A stretch of DNA of 27,219 nucleotides from Tubiluchus corallicola (GCA_030141605.1 JAQGDQ010001740.1:1-27219); one strand, 5' to 3'. Positions 16,942-27,219 are shown, counted from the first letter of the stretch. Notes: generated by a model not told the origin, from the letters alone. Numbers and translations are program-made.

Positions 16942-17454
16942 CAGGGATGATACACAGAATTCCGAGTTTTTGGAAGACAAATAGTGCCATTTTTGTAAAT
17001 CGCGTAAATTCCTTGAGAAAATTTTTACGTACCCAGTACGTTATTTCACAAGCTGACCGCTAGTTGGCAGGCCGTCACTTTGTTTACATCTCGTACATCA
17101 ATGTAACCACGTGTATATCTCTATGTATAAAAATATAGAATCAATTGTGCGGGGTTATTTGAGTCAATTGCAGACAGTTTTTATATACTTTTGCATAGGA
17201 GCGGCTAGTACGTAGGCGTTTTTGAGGCAATTAGGTATCATGTATCCTTGATAGTTGGCTATTTTAAATTATGCATGAAACAATGTAACTGATATTTTAA
17301 GTCCACTTAGAGGCTCTCTATGGTCACGAAATTGCAATTTGTTTCTGGCCGCAAGGGGGTTTCGCCCCCACCCTTGAACCCCCATGGGGCCTACGCAGCT
17401 CCCAAACCCCCGGCCTGTTTCAGAGTTTTTTGCAATTTGTCATTCTCATCCCTG
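16942..17454 (+). mobile_element. hAT-type MITE family C, copy 3
   Basis: Starts CAGGGATGATACACAGAATT and ends GTCATTCTCATCCCTG. It matches 11823-12283 but carries an extra GC-rich segment (about 17325-17395, with GGGGGTTTCGCCCCC) that the other copy lacks. The 8 bp on each side (GCTATAGG and AAACAGTT) do not match; see the extra right end at 17816-17855. Confidence 0.85.
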
Positions 17455-17540
17455 AAACAGTTGTTCAGAAGTTTACTTTTTCCCACCGAGCGTTTTTAGC
17501 TGTGAAATTTGCTACTAGAATAATAATTGTTTCCCTGCAG

Positions 17541-17580
17541 TGTGGGATTGAAGACGAGAGTTTGCCACCTTCTGATGCTG
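17541..17580 (+). other. Possible 40-nt exon
   Basis: A strong acceptor (TTGTTTCCCTGCAG) precedes 40 nt (CGIEDESLPPSDAG in phase 0) and a weak donor G|GTAGAT. The length is not a multiple of three, so inclusion between exons 1 and 2 of the NEDD4-like gene would shift the frame. Probably a pseudo-exon or part of a transposon. Confidence 0.2.
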
Positions 17581-17815
17581 GTAGATTGTTTATATGAATT
17601 CTACTTATCGGCATTTAGATGATATTCACACTTTTCCATTCTTAGAAACCTTTTCACACATCCAGCGATTGATGATGATAGTGAAAATGTCAAAGATTAA
17701 GTCTACCAGGCGAAGCATTTGTGTACACTTGACAACGCCTCGCAGCCCAAGCTATTGTAATAGTAAGAGTTTAACAGTTAGCTAGAACCTTACCTAGTTC
17801 ATTTTTTCTTGTTCC

Positions 17816-17855
17816 CTGTTTCAGAGTTTTTTGCAATTTGTCATTCTCATCCCTG
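17816..17855 (+). repeat. hAT-type MITE family C, extra right end
   Basis: CCTGTTTCAGAGTTTTTTGC...TCATCCCTG repeats the last 40 bases of copy 3. It is followed by GCAACAGG, which matches GCTATAGG left of copy 3 at six of eight positions. Confidence 0.8.
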
Positions 17856-18431
17856 GCAACAGGTTGTAGGCAAAATAGTTTGCTTGCAGATCTGTGTTAA
17901 ATCAAACGACTAGCATTTACTTGGATAACAATTGCACTGTTTATGTTCCTAGTGCGTTCTTAGAACAAAATAATGCAAAAATTGAAAAAATTAAAAAGGG
18001 AAAAATTGGAAAAAGTTAAATCAAATCAAATCCAATCCTATATTGTTTTTCCTACATACAACATCGATTAAAGCTTAGTAGCATAATTATAATAGCCAAT
18101 CAAATGGGAAGGTGTGGCGAAGAACATGCATTATCGTATCAGCCACCCCAACTCAGTTCTGTTTATAATTATTTCGCATGCAGTGCAGACGATAACTAAT
18201 CAAAAATAATGAAATATTGAATTATGCACTTGTTTACATCTATACAACATAAAAGAAAAATGCCAAAAACGAAATTTCACATTCTAAATTAGCAAAAAAA
18301 GAAATAATAAAGAAATGAATTGAACTAGCTCGCTAAATATAGCATAATTTGCATGTAACTCGAATATTTTTTGGACACTATTAAGCTTTCCTATGCTGTT
18401 ACAGCATTCTACTGGTTTTTTTATATAAATA
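17856..18431. other. Intron 1 AT-rich stretch
   Basis: Part of intron 1 of the NEDD4-like gene. No feature recognised apart from A-rich runs near 17970-18010. Confidence 0.5.
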
Positions 18432-19060
18432 CAGTAAGTCTTCGCTTAGCAGACGTGTGTTCCAGCAAAATGCAACGTTAAGCGCAAATGTCGTTAAACG
18501 AAGCAAAGACTTCTCATAGAAAGTAATGAAAAAGAATTTAGATACGTTCCAGAGGTAAAAATCAATGCTGCTTAAATCATATAAATTATGCCTGTTTTAA
18601 TACCTGAAATGAGGTAAAAAAAAGTTGTTGATAAAGTACAAAATGGCTGCAAGCAAAGTAAAAAAATCGACATTGAAATGAAAAGTTGTCAGACATCGCT
18701 AACTGGAGAGTCGTTAAGCGAGGAAAAGGGGTCTCAAATGTTCAGCGTCGTTAAACGAAACGTTGCTAACTGGGTAGTCGTTAAGTGAGGAAAAGGTGTC
18801 AAATGTTCAGCGCCGTTAAGCGAAACGTTGCTAACTGGGCAGTCGTTAAGCGAGGAAAAGGTGTCAAATGTTCAGCGTCGTTAAACGAAACGTTGCTAAC
18901 TGGGCAGTCGTTAAGCGAGGAAAATTGTCTCAAATGTTCAGCGTCGTTAAACGAAACGTTGCTAACTGGGCAGTCGTTAAGCGAGGAAAAGGTGTCAAAT
19001 GTTCAGCGTCGTTAAACGAAACATTGCTAACCTTGGGAGTCGTTAAGCGAGGGCTTACCG
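18432..19060. mobile_element. pogo/Tigger-like MITE with internal tandem repeat
   Basis: The terminal inverted repeats CAGTAAGTCTTCGCTTAGC and (reverse of the right end) CGGTAAGCCCTCGCTTAAC are flanked by TA on both sides (18430-18431, 19061-19062), as expected for Tc1/mariner-pogo insertion. The right half is a 65-bp tandem array. TTCAGCG starts units at 18741, 18806, 18871, 18937 and 19002, and each unit carries GTCGTTAAGCGAGGAAAA, which is the subterminal sequence of the right end. No transposase frame. Confidence 0.8.
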
Positions 19061-19630
19061 TACATATACGTTATTTTGTATACAGGAAAAAAAACGCTCG
19101 TTAGCACCCAGAAATGCCTCCTAATTTTCAATCTTTTTATACAAAATTCGGAATAAATTCACGCATTGATAGTGGCGTGAATAGAGTACGTAAGCGTCTG
19201 TAATTTCTGCAAACACTACGTAAATGCGTTTTTGCCTAAGAAACAGAATTTTATATAACTGTAATATGATTATATCTTGCATAAATGATATAGATATTCA
19301 ATATAAGTCATTGTACTCCCAATATTAGAACTCATTACTAACCTTTTCATTTGATGTCTACATGAATGGCTGCTCCTCTAGTACAGTTTTAATCTTATGT
19401 ATATAGATCTATAGTCTTTGTCACTTATTTGTTTTATATAGCATTTTATGTACTGATTTAAACCTAAAATAAATATAGATAAAAATGTATGTCGTCAGAT
19501 TCAATGTGTGTGCGTGATCATTTGAGGTTAGATGCTATAACGCTACATAACTCCTGCATTTGCAAATTTAATTTATAATGCAGCACTAACAAAAATTTAT
19601 TGTATCTGGCGTGTGAATCTTACTGTATTA
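19061..19630. other. Intron 1 sequence
   Basis: AT-rich. Nothing recognised. Confidence 0.5.
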
Positions 19631-20366
19631 CTGATTAAGTAAGCCAGGTGATTGTGCAGACTCGAAGATCTCAGCATATGAAGAGTACCCATATTGCTAT
19701 TTGCCAGGTGATTGTGCAGACTGGCACTTGTAATTGCACGAGAGCTGATGCCTGATACCTGCGTGTGAAAGATTTAAAATGTGTGTGACGCACGCCTAAT
19801 CCACGGAGAGTTGGCAGGCCTGTGATACAATACTGTTTCTTTATGAGATTTCTAGAGGATCTCGAAGATTCCAGCATTTGAAGAGTACCCGTTTTGCTGT
19901 TTGCCACGCGGCAGTTTTTAACACATTTAATAATAAGAACTCCATGCAGTGTCAAGCAAACGTTTAACATTTAGAACGGTACATTATTTGCAGTTATACT
20001 TTTGTGATTAAAGGAACAATTCTTAAATTAGTATTTGTATTTACGCTCTATGCAGTATGGCAGTATTATATGTAATTATTTTGTTGTTGTTATTTCAGCC
20101 TGATCATTGCTGCAATATCATAAATAAACCACTTTGATTCAGCAAAAACTTCCATAGTTATTTATAATCAGACGTTCTAAATGTTAAACATCTGCTTGAC
20201 ACTGCATGGAGTTCTTATTGTTAAATGTTTTAAAAATTGCCTGCTGGCAAACAGCAATACGGGTGCTCTTCATATGCTGAAATCTTCGAGATCCTCTAAT
20301 TTCTACATAAACCATAGTTGACATCATGGCTGTGAAATGATGTTGGTACGGCTTACTTGATTATCA
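19631..20366. mobile_element. Foldback (long inverted repeat) element
   Basis: The ends CTGATTAAGTAAGCC and GGCTTACTTGATTATCAG are inverted copies. The inner arms of about 130 bp (19853-19980 and 20173-20300) are inverted copies holding GATCTCGAAGAT, GAAGAGTACCCG, AACTCCATGCAGTGTCAAGC and AAACGTTTAACATTTAGAAC, separated by a loop of about 190 bp. A direct partial repeat (GCCAGGTGATTGTGCAGACT at about 19643 and 19703) lies in the left arm. No coding capacity. Confidence 0.7.
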
Positions 20367-20828
20367 GTGTGCAGTATCGGCTCGTAGCTAAAATTAGTGG
20401 GGGTGCTGCTTCAGAAAATGTTTTAATGCTGTGTAAAATGTAACAACATGTGTAATTTTATTGTCGTAGTTATATATGAAGATCGATTGTTGAACGGCCT
20501 CTTTTCTTAACTGCAACTTTCTCATGCAGAGACAGCTGTGAAAAATTAAGCTGTTGTAGTTCACTTACAGTCACAGAACTCATTTCTTGGGGATGCAAGG
20601 CGTCCATTATTAAATTATTTATGTTTTAAGCACATACGCTAAGTTTAAATTTTATCATGTCCAAGAATATGACAGTGCACGGTAAGCACATGGCAATTGT
20701 TACTGTAATAGAGACAGTACTTTTCTACTTAGTAGCAGACACTAGTAGCATGTTATCTCAGGCATCTGCACCAAGCTACTGGGTCTGTGAAGGAAACAGT
20801 ACTACCCTCATGTGCTCTGGTTCAGCGC
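20367..20828. other. Intron 1 sequence
   Basis: No feature recognised. Confidence 0.45.
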
Positions 20829-21046
20829 AAGTATAAAAACAAAAACTAAAGAAAAAAAGACTTATTAAATTGAATATAATCGACAATAATGAGTGAAAAT
20901 AAAAGGTGCTGCAGTACCACAGTACCTAGACGCATGGGTTCCGAGGTATAAAGAAGGAACAAAGAAAAAACACTTATTATATTAAATATTGACGATAATA
21001 TTGAGTGAAAATAGAGGGTGCTGCAGTACCACGGTACCTGTACACG
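20829..21046 (+). repeat. Tandem duplication, two units of about 110 bp
   Basis: The segment from GCAAGTATAAAAACAAAAAC to GGTGCTGCAGTACCACAGTA is repeated as GAGGTATAAAGAAGGAAC to GGTGCTGCAGTACCACGGTA. CTGCAGTACC is a near-palindromic core in both. Confidence 0.8.
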
Positions 21047-21148
21047 AGCAGCCACTATCAATGTGTGAATTTATTTGGAATTTTGTGTAAAAAATTCCGT
21101 TTAATGTAATGACTATCGTCTTTTGATCTGTTGTGATTTTTTTTATAG

Positions 21149-21219
21149 AATTTTGCAACCGTTCGGATCAAGATTTTATCTGGTATAAAGTTAGCAAAGA
21201 AGGATATTTTTGGTGCAAG
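21149..21219 (+). CDS. NEDD4-type E3 ubiquitin ligase, exon 2 (C2 domain start)
   Basis: The acceptor TTTTTTTATAG is followed by 71 nt ending at donor GCAAG|GTAAGAG. It encodes NFATVRIKILSGIKLAKKDI then FGA plus two bases (AG) of a Ser codon. This is the first beta-strand and loop of the NEDD4/NEDD4L C2 domain, where relatives read R.LRVKV(I/V)SGI.LAKKDIFGAS followed by DPYV. The split Ser codon matches the expected continuation. The C2 domain gives calcium-dependent membrane binding. The next exon (DPYV...) was not found up to 27219, so intron 2 exceeds 6 kb. NEDD4 versus NEDD4L cannot be told apart. Confidence 0.88.
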
Positions 21220-21296
21220 GTAAGAGTGAAGCTTTTTTTATTTTTAAAAATATTTCACAAAATTTTTTTCTTACAGGCACTTGAAAATATTCGTAG

Positions 21297-21469
21297 TTAA
21301 AACACCACAACTTTAGCAAAACTTTTAATTTAAATAGTTAAAAAATCATGTCAAACATTGTGCATTAATTAGTAATTTATTTTTACATATGCGCTAATTA
21401 ATGCACAACGTTTGACACGATTTTTTAACTACGTAAATTGAAACTTTTAATAATGTTGTGGTGTTCTAA
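21297..21469. mobile_element. Palindromic MITE just after exon 2
   Basis: Arms of about 76 bp (21297-21372 and 21394-21469) are inverted copies sharing AACACCACAAC, TAGTTAAAAAATC, TGTCAAAC and TTGTGCATTAATTAG. They are separated by 21 bp. It starts 77 nt downstream of the exon 2 donor, and the intron RNA would form a long hairpin here. Confidence 0.75.
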
Positions 21470-22236
21470 TTTTTTCAGAAAATATTTCGTGTATTTGTGA
21501 CTGTAACGTATGACACAGCATTTTCTCTGTTCTCATCTTTTCTTATCTGTTTTTTTTATTTTGTTCCGTTCTTTCAACCGCGATAAAATCATTTATTTTC
21601 TCCAATATAATTTTACAGCAAAAGTTCCAGTTAACTATTAAATGATTGTAATCGTGGAGCAGGGCACCAAAGGGTGGGACCAAAGGTTCGTCTAGTCCCC
21701 TGCTCTTTCATACAACCAGACAGGTATAACAAAAATAGATGGTGACAAAATCAAATAAGAAGAAAAAATAGAAGAAATTGTCAAAAAAAACTAAAAACAA
21801 AAAATAATAGATTTAGATTGTAGATTTAATACTTTATTTCAAACTTCACAAAGTTCATAAACACATCACAATTTAATACAAATAATGCAATAAATCAAGA
21901 CACACAACAATGACACAAATAATAATTAACGATATAACAAACTATGCCAATGACATCTAATTACAGAAGTAAAGTTTGCATCACTGTTTAAAATGTTCTT
22001 GCATATAAAATTTTCACTCTTATTCAGCCTGACGTGTAAACTGTATGCACATTTTCTGTGAATCACAGCAAAATAAATAATATTAAGTCTAGTAGAAATA
22101 TATCTAGCGCTCGTATCATATGAAAAGTTAAACAGCTAAATAGAATAAAGTTACATGCGATAATCTAAGCAAAAGAACGCGATTTTGACAACAACAAAAG
22201 GCTAGCAACATAATAAACAATATGCATATATATGTA
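21470..22236. other. Intron 2 sequence with a GC-rich hairpin
   Basis: AT-rich, except for 21657-21705, where GAGCAGGG and CCCTGCTC form an 8-bp stem around ACCAAAGGGTGGGACCAAAGG. The rest shows nothing recognisable. Confidence 0.5.
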
Positions 22237-22713
22237 CAGCGGACTCTCGTTATAAGAATCACCTCGGGAGAAGGCAAAGTGATTCTTATAACGAGCATGA
22301 CCCAAAATTGCTTTAAAATTTTTTTATGCACATAAAATTATTTATTTCCCGAAATTGCGCTAGAAACGACATGAAACAGCATAATGTTTTTCTGGCCTAA
22401 AAAGGACCTAAAAATTACTAGACTAATGTTTTCATTTCATGGTTGGGTAAATATTTCATGATGCCGGAATTGCCTTAAAATTTTTTTAATGCACGTAATT
22501 TTTTTCCGCCACGCCCACTGCGCAGAACCTTGTAAGCAGGGCGTGAGAGACAATGGAGTTGGCACCAAAATTGATTCTACTATCGAAAGAAGGGCGATTC
22601 TTATACGAGCGGATTTTCACTAGGAAAATGCTGATTCAATTCGGGAAACGCGATTTTGATTCTTATATCGAGCTGATTCTTATACGTGTGATTCTTGTAA
22701 CGAGAGTCCACTG
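22237..22713. mobile_element. Tc1/mariner-pogo type MITE, TA-flanked
   Basis: The ends CAGCGGACTCTCGTTATAAG and (reversed right end) CAGTGGACTCTCGTTACAAG continue as AATCAC in both, giving 24 of 26 identical terminal inverted repeat bases. TA lies on both sides (22235-22236, 22714-22715). GATTCTTATA recurs several times inside. The element has 477 bp and no transposase. Confidence 0.88.
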
Positions 22714-23104
22714 TATCAAGATATTTAGACAAAAGGAGCCTTAAACACGTCTGAATTACAAATTACAATAAATACAAAGTGGTAATAAAAAATGGGAACA
22801 CCGACAAACAAATATTATTTAAACGAAAATAGTACAGCACTCGTAATTACAGTAATGCTTCACGTAGCAAGCAAACATCGTCGCCAGTTATGTAATCTGT
22901 CTTGCTTGTAAGAAACCGCGTACTTCTATCAAATTTAAAATTTTGTGTACACGTAGTAAATATTGTAAACATCCAACATTCTCTGTAAATATGCCTGGGC
23001 ATAATAAATTTACTTGGTAAACAAAGAAATTTTAATCGCAAGACAAACCATAAAATCACGAGTTTGTTTTTATACTCTGGTGTTTACCATAATTTATCCG
23101 ATTT
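22714..23104. other. Intron 2 sequence
   Basis: No feature recognised; short open frames lack domains. Confidence 0.45.
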
Positions 23105-23250
23105 CTTTGATACCGTGGCTGCCAAAACGGACTTTGGCGACTGATAATAAACGGGAAGAAATGGGAATTTTAAGGGATTTCCCAAAATGCTTTCCGTACC
23201 CGGTCATGTTGCTTTGCATTGCGCTTAGCTGTTTGAACGATTGGTAAACA
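23105..23250 (+). repeat. Fragment related to interspersed repeat B interior
   Basis: CTTTCCGTACCCGGTCATGT and GCATTGCGCTTAGCTGTTTG match the interior of copy 1 (about 3030-3085: TTTCCATGC...GTTATGTTATTTAGCATTTCGCTTACCTG). The ends of the family are not seen here. Confidence 0.45.
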
Positions 23251-23390
23251 AAACCAGTGAATTTGAATTTGAATCTTTGAATTTTTTTCTTTGTTTGTCT
23301 CATACAAAAAGCAATATACAACAATGTGTTAGGGATAAAGTACTAGTTAGTAGTGAGTAATAGTGAGAAAAACTGGGTGGAGAAAGAGAC

Positions 23391-24783
23391 TACGGTCACC
23401 GGGCATCCACCCCTCACTCATAGTAAACGAGAGAGACGGGGGTGGCGGAAGAACCTACGGTCACCGGGCATCCACCCCTCACTCATAATAAATGAGAGAG
23501 ACGGGGGTGGCGGAAGAACCTATGGTCACTGGGCATCCACCCCTCACTCATAATAAACGAGAGAGACGGGGGTGGCGGAAGAACCTACGGTCACCGGGCA
23601 TCCACCCCTCACTCATAATAAATGAGAGAGACGGGGGTGGCGGAAGAACCTATGGTCACTGGGCATCCACCCCTCACTCATAATAAACGAGAGAGACGGG
23701 GGTGGCGGAAGAACCTATGGTCACCGGGCATCCACCCCTCACTCATAATAAATGAGAGAGACGGGGGTGGCGGAAGAACCTACGGTCACCGGGCATCCAC
23801 CCCTCACTCATAATAAATGAGAGAGACGGGGGTGGCGGAAGAACCTATGGTCACCGGGCATCCACCCCTCACTCATAATAAATGAGAGAGACGGGGGTGG
23901 CGGAAGAACCTATGGTCACTGGGCATCCACTCCTCACTCATAATAAACGAGAGAGACGGGGGTGGCGGAAGAACCTATGGTCACTAGGCATCCACCCCTC
24001 ACTCATAATAAACGAGAGAGACGGGGGTGGCGGAAGAACCTATGGTCACCGGGCATCCGCCCCTCACTCATAATAAACGAGAGAGACGGGGGTGGCGGAA
24101 GAACCTACGGTCACCGGGCATCCACCCCTCACTCATAAAAAATGAGAGAGACGGGGGTGGCGGAAGAACCTACGGTCACCGGGCATCCACCCCTCACTCA
24201 TAATAAATGAGAGAGACGGGGGTGGCGGAAGAACCTATGGTCACCGGGCATCCGCCCCTCACTCATAATAAACGAGAGAGACGGGGGTGGCGGAAGAACC
24301 TACGGTCACCGGGCATCCACCCCTCACTCATAAAAAACGAGAGAGACGGGGGTGGCGGAAGAACCTACGGTCACCGGGCATCCACCCCTCACTCATAAAA
24401 AACGAGAGAGACGGGGGTGGCGGAAGAACCTACGGTCACTGGGCATCCACCCCTCACTCATAATAAACGAGAGAGACGGGGGTGGCGGAAGAACCTATGG
24501 TCACCGGGCATCCACCCCTCACTCATAAAAAACGAGAGAGACGGGGGTGGCGGAAGAACCTACGGTCACCGGGCATCCACCCCTCACTCATAATAAATGA
24601 GAGAGACGGGGATGGCGGAAGAACGTATGGTCACTGGGCATCCACCCCTCACTCATAATAAATGAGAGAGACGGGGATGGCGGAAGAACCTATGGTCACT
24701 GGGCATCCACCCCTCACTCATAATAAATGAGAGAGACGGGGGTGGCGGAAGAACCTATGGTCACTGGGCATCCACCCCTCGCT
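23391..24783 (+). repeat. 65-bp minisatellite, about 21 copies
   Basis: The unit begins GGGCATCCACCCCTCACTCA and also holds GAGAGAGACGGGGGTGG and CGGAAGAACCTAYGGTCAC. Period is 65 bp with hardly any indels. CCACCCC...GGGGTGG and CTCAT...ATGAG allow every unit to fold back. Variable sites are mainly CG/TG alternatives (AAACGAG/AAATGAG, TACGG/TATGG, ACCGGG/ACTGGG). Recurrent 63-residue frames across three units arise from the period and are not genes. Confidence 0.97.
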
Positions 24784-24942
24784 ATAATATCACCATAACA
24801 CTATGCGATAAATTGTAAGTTAGTAGCGGTAGTGTTGAAGTAAATATTCTTTTTAATTAGAATTCTTATAAATTATCAATGACAATATATAAACGTAAAA
24901 TAACAACAACAACAACAATAAGTAAGGTGAACGATAATAATA
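24784..24942. other. Spacer between minisatellite and triplet repeat
   Basis: AT-rich, with a short (AAC)n run near 24902-24918 and (AAT)n just before the AGT array. Confidence 0.6.
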
Positions 24943-25140
<198 letters not shown>

Positions 25141-25160
25141 ATAATAATAATAAAAATAAT

Positions 25161-25628
25161 AAAAACAAAAAATATTTGAAATCATGATAACAGTGTTAAT
25201 ATAGACAGTCTAAAACGTATACAAAAAAAATCAGCTATGTAGTTATATAGGGAGAAGTTGCTTTTATATTTTGTCAGTGTACACCTTGCGCTTTAAGTGT
25301 GGAGGGAAAGAGATGAACTAAAATTTAAAAAAACCACTCTTGTTTTTCTTGTAGTTTTATAAGCACGGGTTTTATAGTACGTAAGAACTGTATAGAAAAA
25401 CAAAATATTAATAGCAACCAGTTTTTGCAAATCATAAGGTAGAGGAACCATTGTTCTAGGGGAACTGAGCTCCTAACACATTTAACTGCAAGAAAGGCAG
25501 AATCTAATTGTTTGTGGTGTGCTAGGCAAAAATGAAACAATTGAGCAGCTTGTAGTGTAAATTTACTTTTCCCTGTTTCTTCTAGTTATAAATAGTATAC
25601 AGGGATAACCAGTTTTTAATAAAATTTA
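25161..25628. other. Intron 2 sequence
   Basis: No feature recognised. Confidence 0.45.
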
Positions 25629-25638
25629 ATAGATATAT

Positions 25639-25702
<64 letters not shown>

Positions 25703-25704
25703 CG

Positions 25705-25738
<34 letters not shown>

Positions 25739-25740
25739 CG

Positions 25741-25802
<62 letters not shown>

Positions 25803-25804
25803 CG

Positions 25805-25882
<78 letters not shown>
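25639..25882. repeat. (GATA)n microsatellite with TACGTA interruptions
   Basis: About 60 GATA units interrupted by GATACGTAGA at about 25701, 25737, 25801 and 25881. The spacings are multiples of four and suggest local segmental copying. Confidence 0.95.
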
Positions 25883-25908
25883 CGTAGAGAGAGGGAGAGG
25901 GAGGGAGG

Positions 25909-25942
<34 letters not shown>
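25883..25942. repeat. (GA)n-rich tract
   Basis: GAGAGAGGGAGAGGGAGGGAG... follows the GATA array directly. Confidence 0.9.
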
Positions 25943-25945
<3 letters not shown>

Positions 25946-26248
25946 ATGGATGGACGGACAGATTGACAGACAGGTAGATAGATAGATAAAAATATGATAA
26001 ATAGATATACTGTGAAAAAGGCTTTAGTCACTATATGTAGCAACATAAACCAAACTCCTTTAGTGGCACAAACACTTTATTATTGACTCTCTTTTCTGTA
26101 CACTACGTTGTGACTACTAGATTAAAAACTGTAAAAGCTCAAATCAGTTGAAATTGGTTAACCTTGGGCAATGTATATCAGAAACCAGTCAGGTGAGAAA
26201 ATGATTCACTGTAGTCTAACTTACTGTAAAGTTGTGAGTGAGTGCGTC

Positions 26249-26250
<2 letters not shown>

Positions 26251-26290
<40 letters not shown>

Positions 26291-26315
26291 GTAAGTAAAA
26301 GTATCTTTTACTTAC
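26251..26315. repeat. (AAGT)n array ending in a palindrome
   Basis: About ten GTAA/AAGT units are followed by the perfect inverted repeat GTAAGTAAAAG-TAT-CTTTTACTTAC (26291-26315). On the transcribed strand this is a string of GTAAGT hexamers. Confidence 0.9.
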
Positions 26316-27219
26316 TTACAGTAAGAGCATGAAACGATAATATGATCAAAGTGACAAAATTATTAAATGATTAAATTATCTGAGTTAATGATATTCAAGT
26401 GATTGGTGAAAGGGTGGCAAAAACTAAAAGTTACCAATGTCAACCACACTGTTGGGGTAGTCTGTTGCTAAAGTCTATAAAGTTCATAAACAAACTCGTG
26501 GATCAGTTCACAACGTATACAATAATAATTATCAACAATAAGAATTTCTAAACCGAATTATTTACTGTGAAATATTTTTTTATTAATTAATATCACTGTT
26601 TGAAACACAATGTTTTGTTTTAACGTCTGCGGTTTTTGTTCTCCATCTTGTTACAATTCAAACTGTGAAAAATACGAAGACAAAATATTTTTGCTAAATT
26701 ATCACAAGAGGTGATTTGTGTTTGTTGTCTTTTTGTTAGTTGTATTTTGACATGTCGGTTAGTTGTTTTGACTATGATAGTTGTTTCCGAACCATTTCGA
26801 CACTTGAAGTTATATTGTTCGAGTTTCGTCGCTGCATGCTGCTTTATTTTGAAACCGGGAAATTTATTTTGGCAACGTGCCAAGAATTGCAGTAATTGTA
26901 GAATCGCAGCTGTTTTTGTTGGCTGCAAAAACTTTGTTTTGTCTAAATTTTTGGAGTCTTTAACACCCCATGGTAAAGCTCAAACACGCAATTTTAAATT
27001 GAAATTGTAATTAAAATTGAAATACATTTTAATAGTTTTTGTTGAACATTTCTAAAAACGATAAATTGCTTGTGATTTTGACACGCTTAATCAGAATTTG
27101 TGTAGTTACATGTACTGGTGCCACATGTAATTGTAGTTATTGTAGTTTTTAATATTTTAGAGGATTCTGAACTATGCAAAACTATGAAAAGTCTGATTAT
27201 AAAACTACACGTTTATTGA
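26316..27219. other. Right-edge intron sequence
   Basis: AT-rich. A 99-codon frame at 26711-27010 and a 102-codon minus-strand frame at 26620-26928 overlap each other and show no recognisable domain. No NEDD4 C2 exon (DPYV...) was found here. Confidence 0.4.

Noticed and set aside
21685-21705. tRNA-like B box (GGTTCG...)
   Set aside because: No A box, no cloverleaf and no CCA-side pairing; the segment is better explained by the local hairpin.
23391-24783. CRISPR-like regular array or repeated small genes of 63 codons
   Set aside because: The units are contiguous 65-bp tandem copies with no unique spacers, and the repeated open frames follow from the period being read three units at a time.
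25582-26046. 154-codon minus-strand frame with IYLS repeats
   Set aside because: It is the GATA microsatellite and its GA-rich flank translated; no real protein features.

Overview
The window looks like AT-rich nuclear DNA of a metazoan, probably an aquatic invertebrate. It has spliced genes with GT-AG introns, polyadenylation signals, many MITEs, LINE and SINE remnants, long microsatellites and a large minisatellite. The species cannot be named from the sequence. One block, about 3488-7132, is different: dense, intron-less, A-rich coding DNA of Bacteroidetes phage character.

Layout. 1-3487: mostly featureless AT-rich DNA with a CT-rich microsatellite, one interspersed repeat and a doubtful exon at the left edge. 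3488-7132: phage-like block with an intact 714-residue tail fibre ending in an S74 chaperone/autoprotease domain, a 451-bp structured intergenic region, a small lysine-rich protein and the N-terminal part of a DUF2586 (tail-sheath type) protein. 7133-7500: two families of short tandem repeats. 7570-14218: the 3' part of a spliced C9orf78/TLS1 (HCA59) homologue on the plus strand, with four phase-compatible exons and a polyA signal. Its introns hold an LTR-like inverted compound, a 5S rRNA-headed SINE with perfect target-site duplications, hAT-type MITEs, a LINE tail and other remnants. 14219-16179: intergenic, with a CT-rich microsatellite and a minus-strand LINE remnant. 16180-27219: promoter, exon 1 and exon 2 of a NEDD4-type E3 ubiquitin ligase. 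Exon 2 encodes the start of the C2 domain, and the rest of the gene lies beyond the window. Its first two introns hold pogo/Tigger-like MITEs, foldback elements, a 65-bp minisatellite of about 21 units, and (AGT)n, (GATA)n and (AAGT)n arrays.

The two host genes show no functional link beyond adjacency and shared orientation. The most striking feature is the phage tail cassette ending about 440 bp upstream of a conserved TLS1 exon. It is either a recent bacterial-to-animal transfer or, more likely a priori, an assembly chimera with an associated bacterium. The intact reading frames and the abrupt loss of sheath homology at a short tandem repeat are compatible with both. All identifications come from reading motifs and splice phases; no database search was run.
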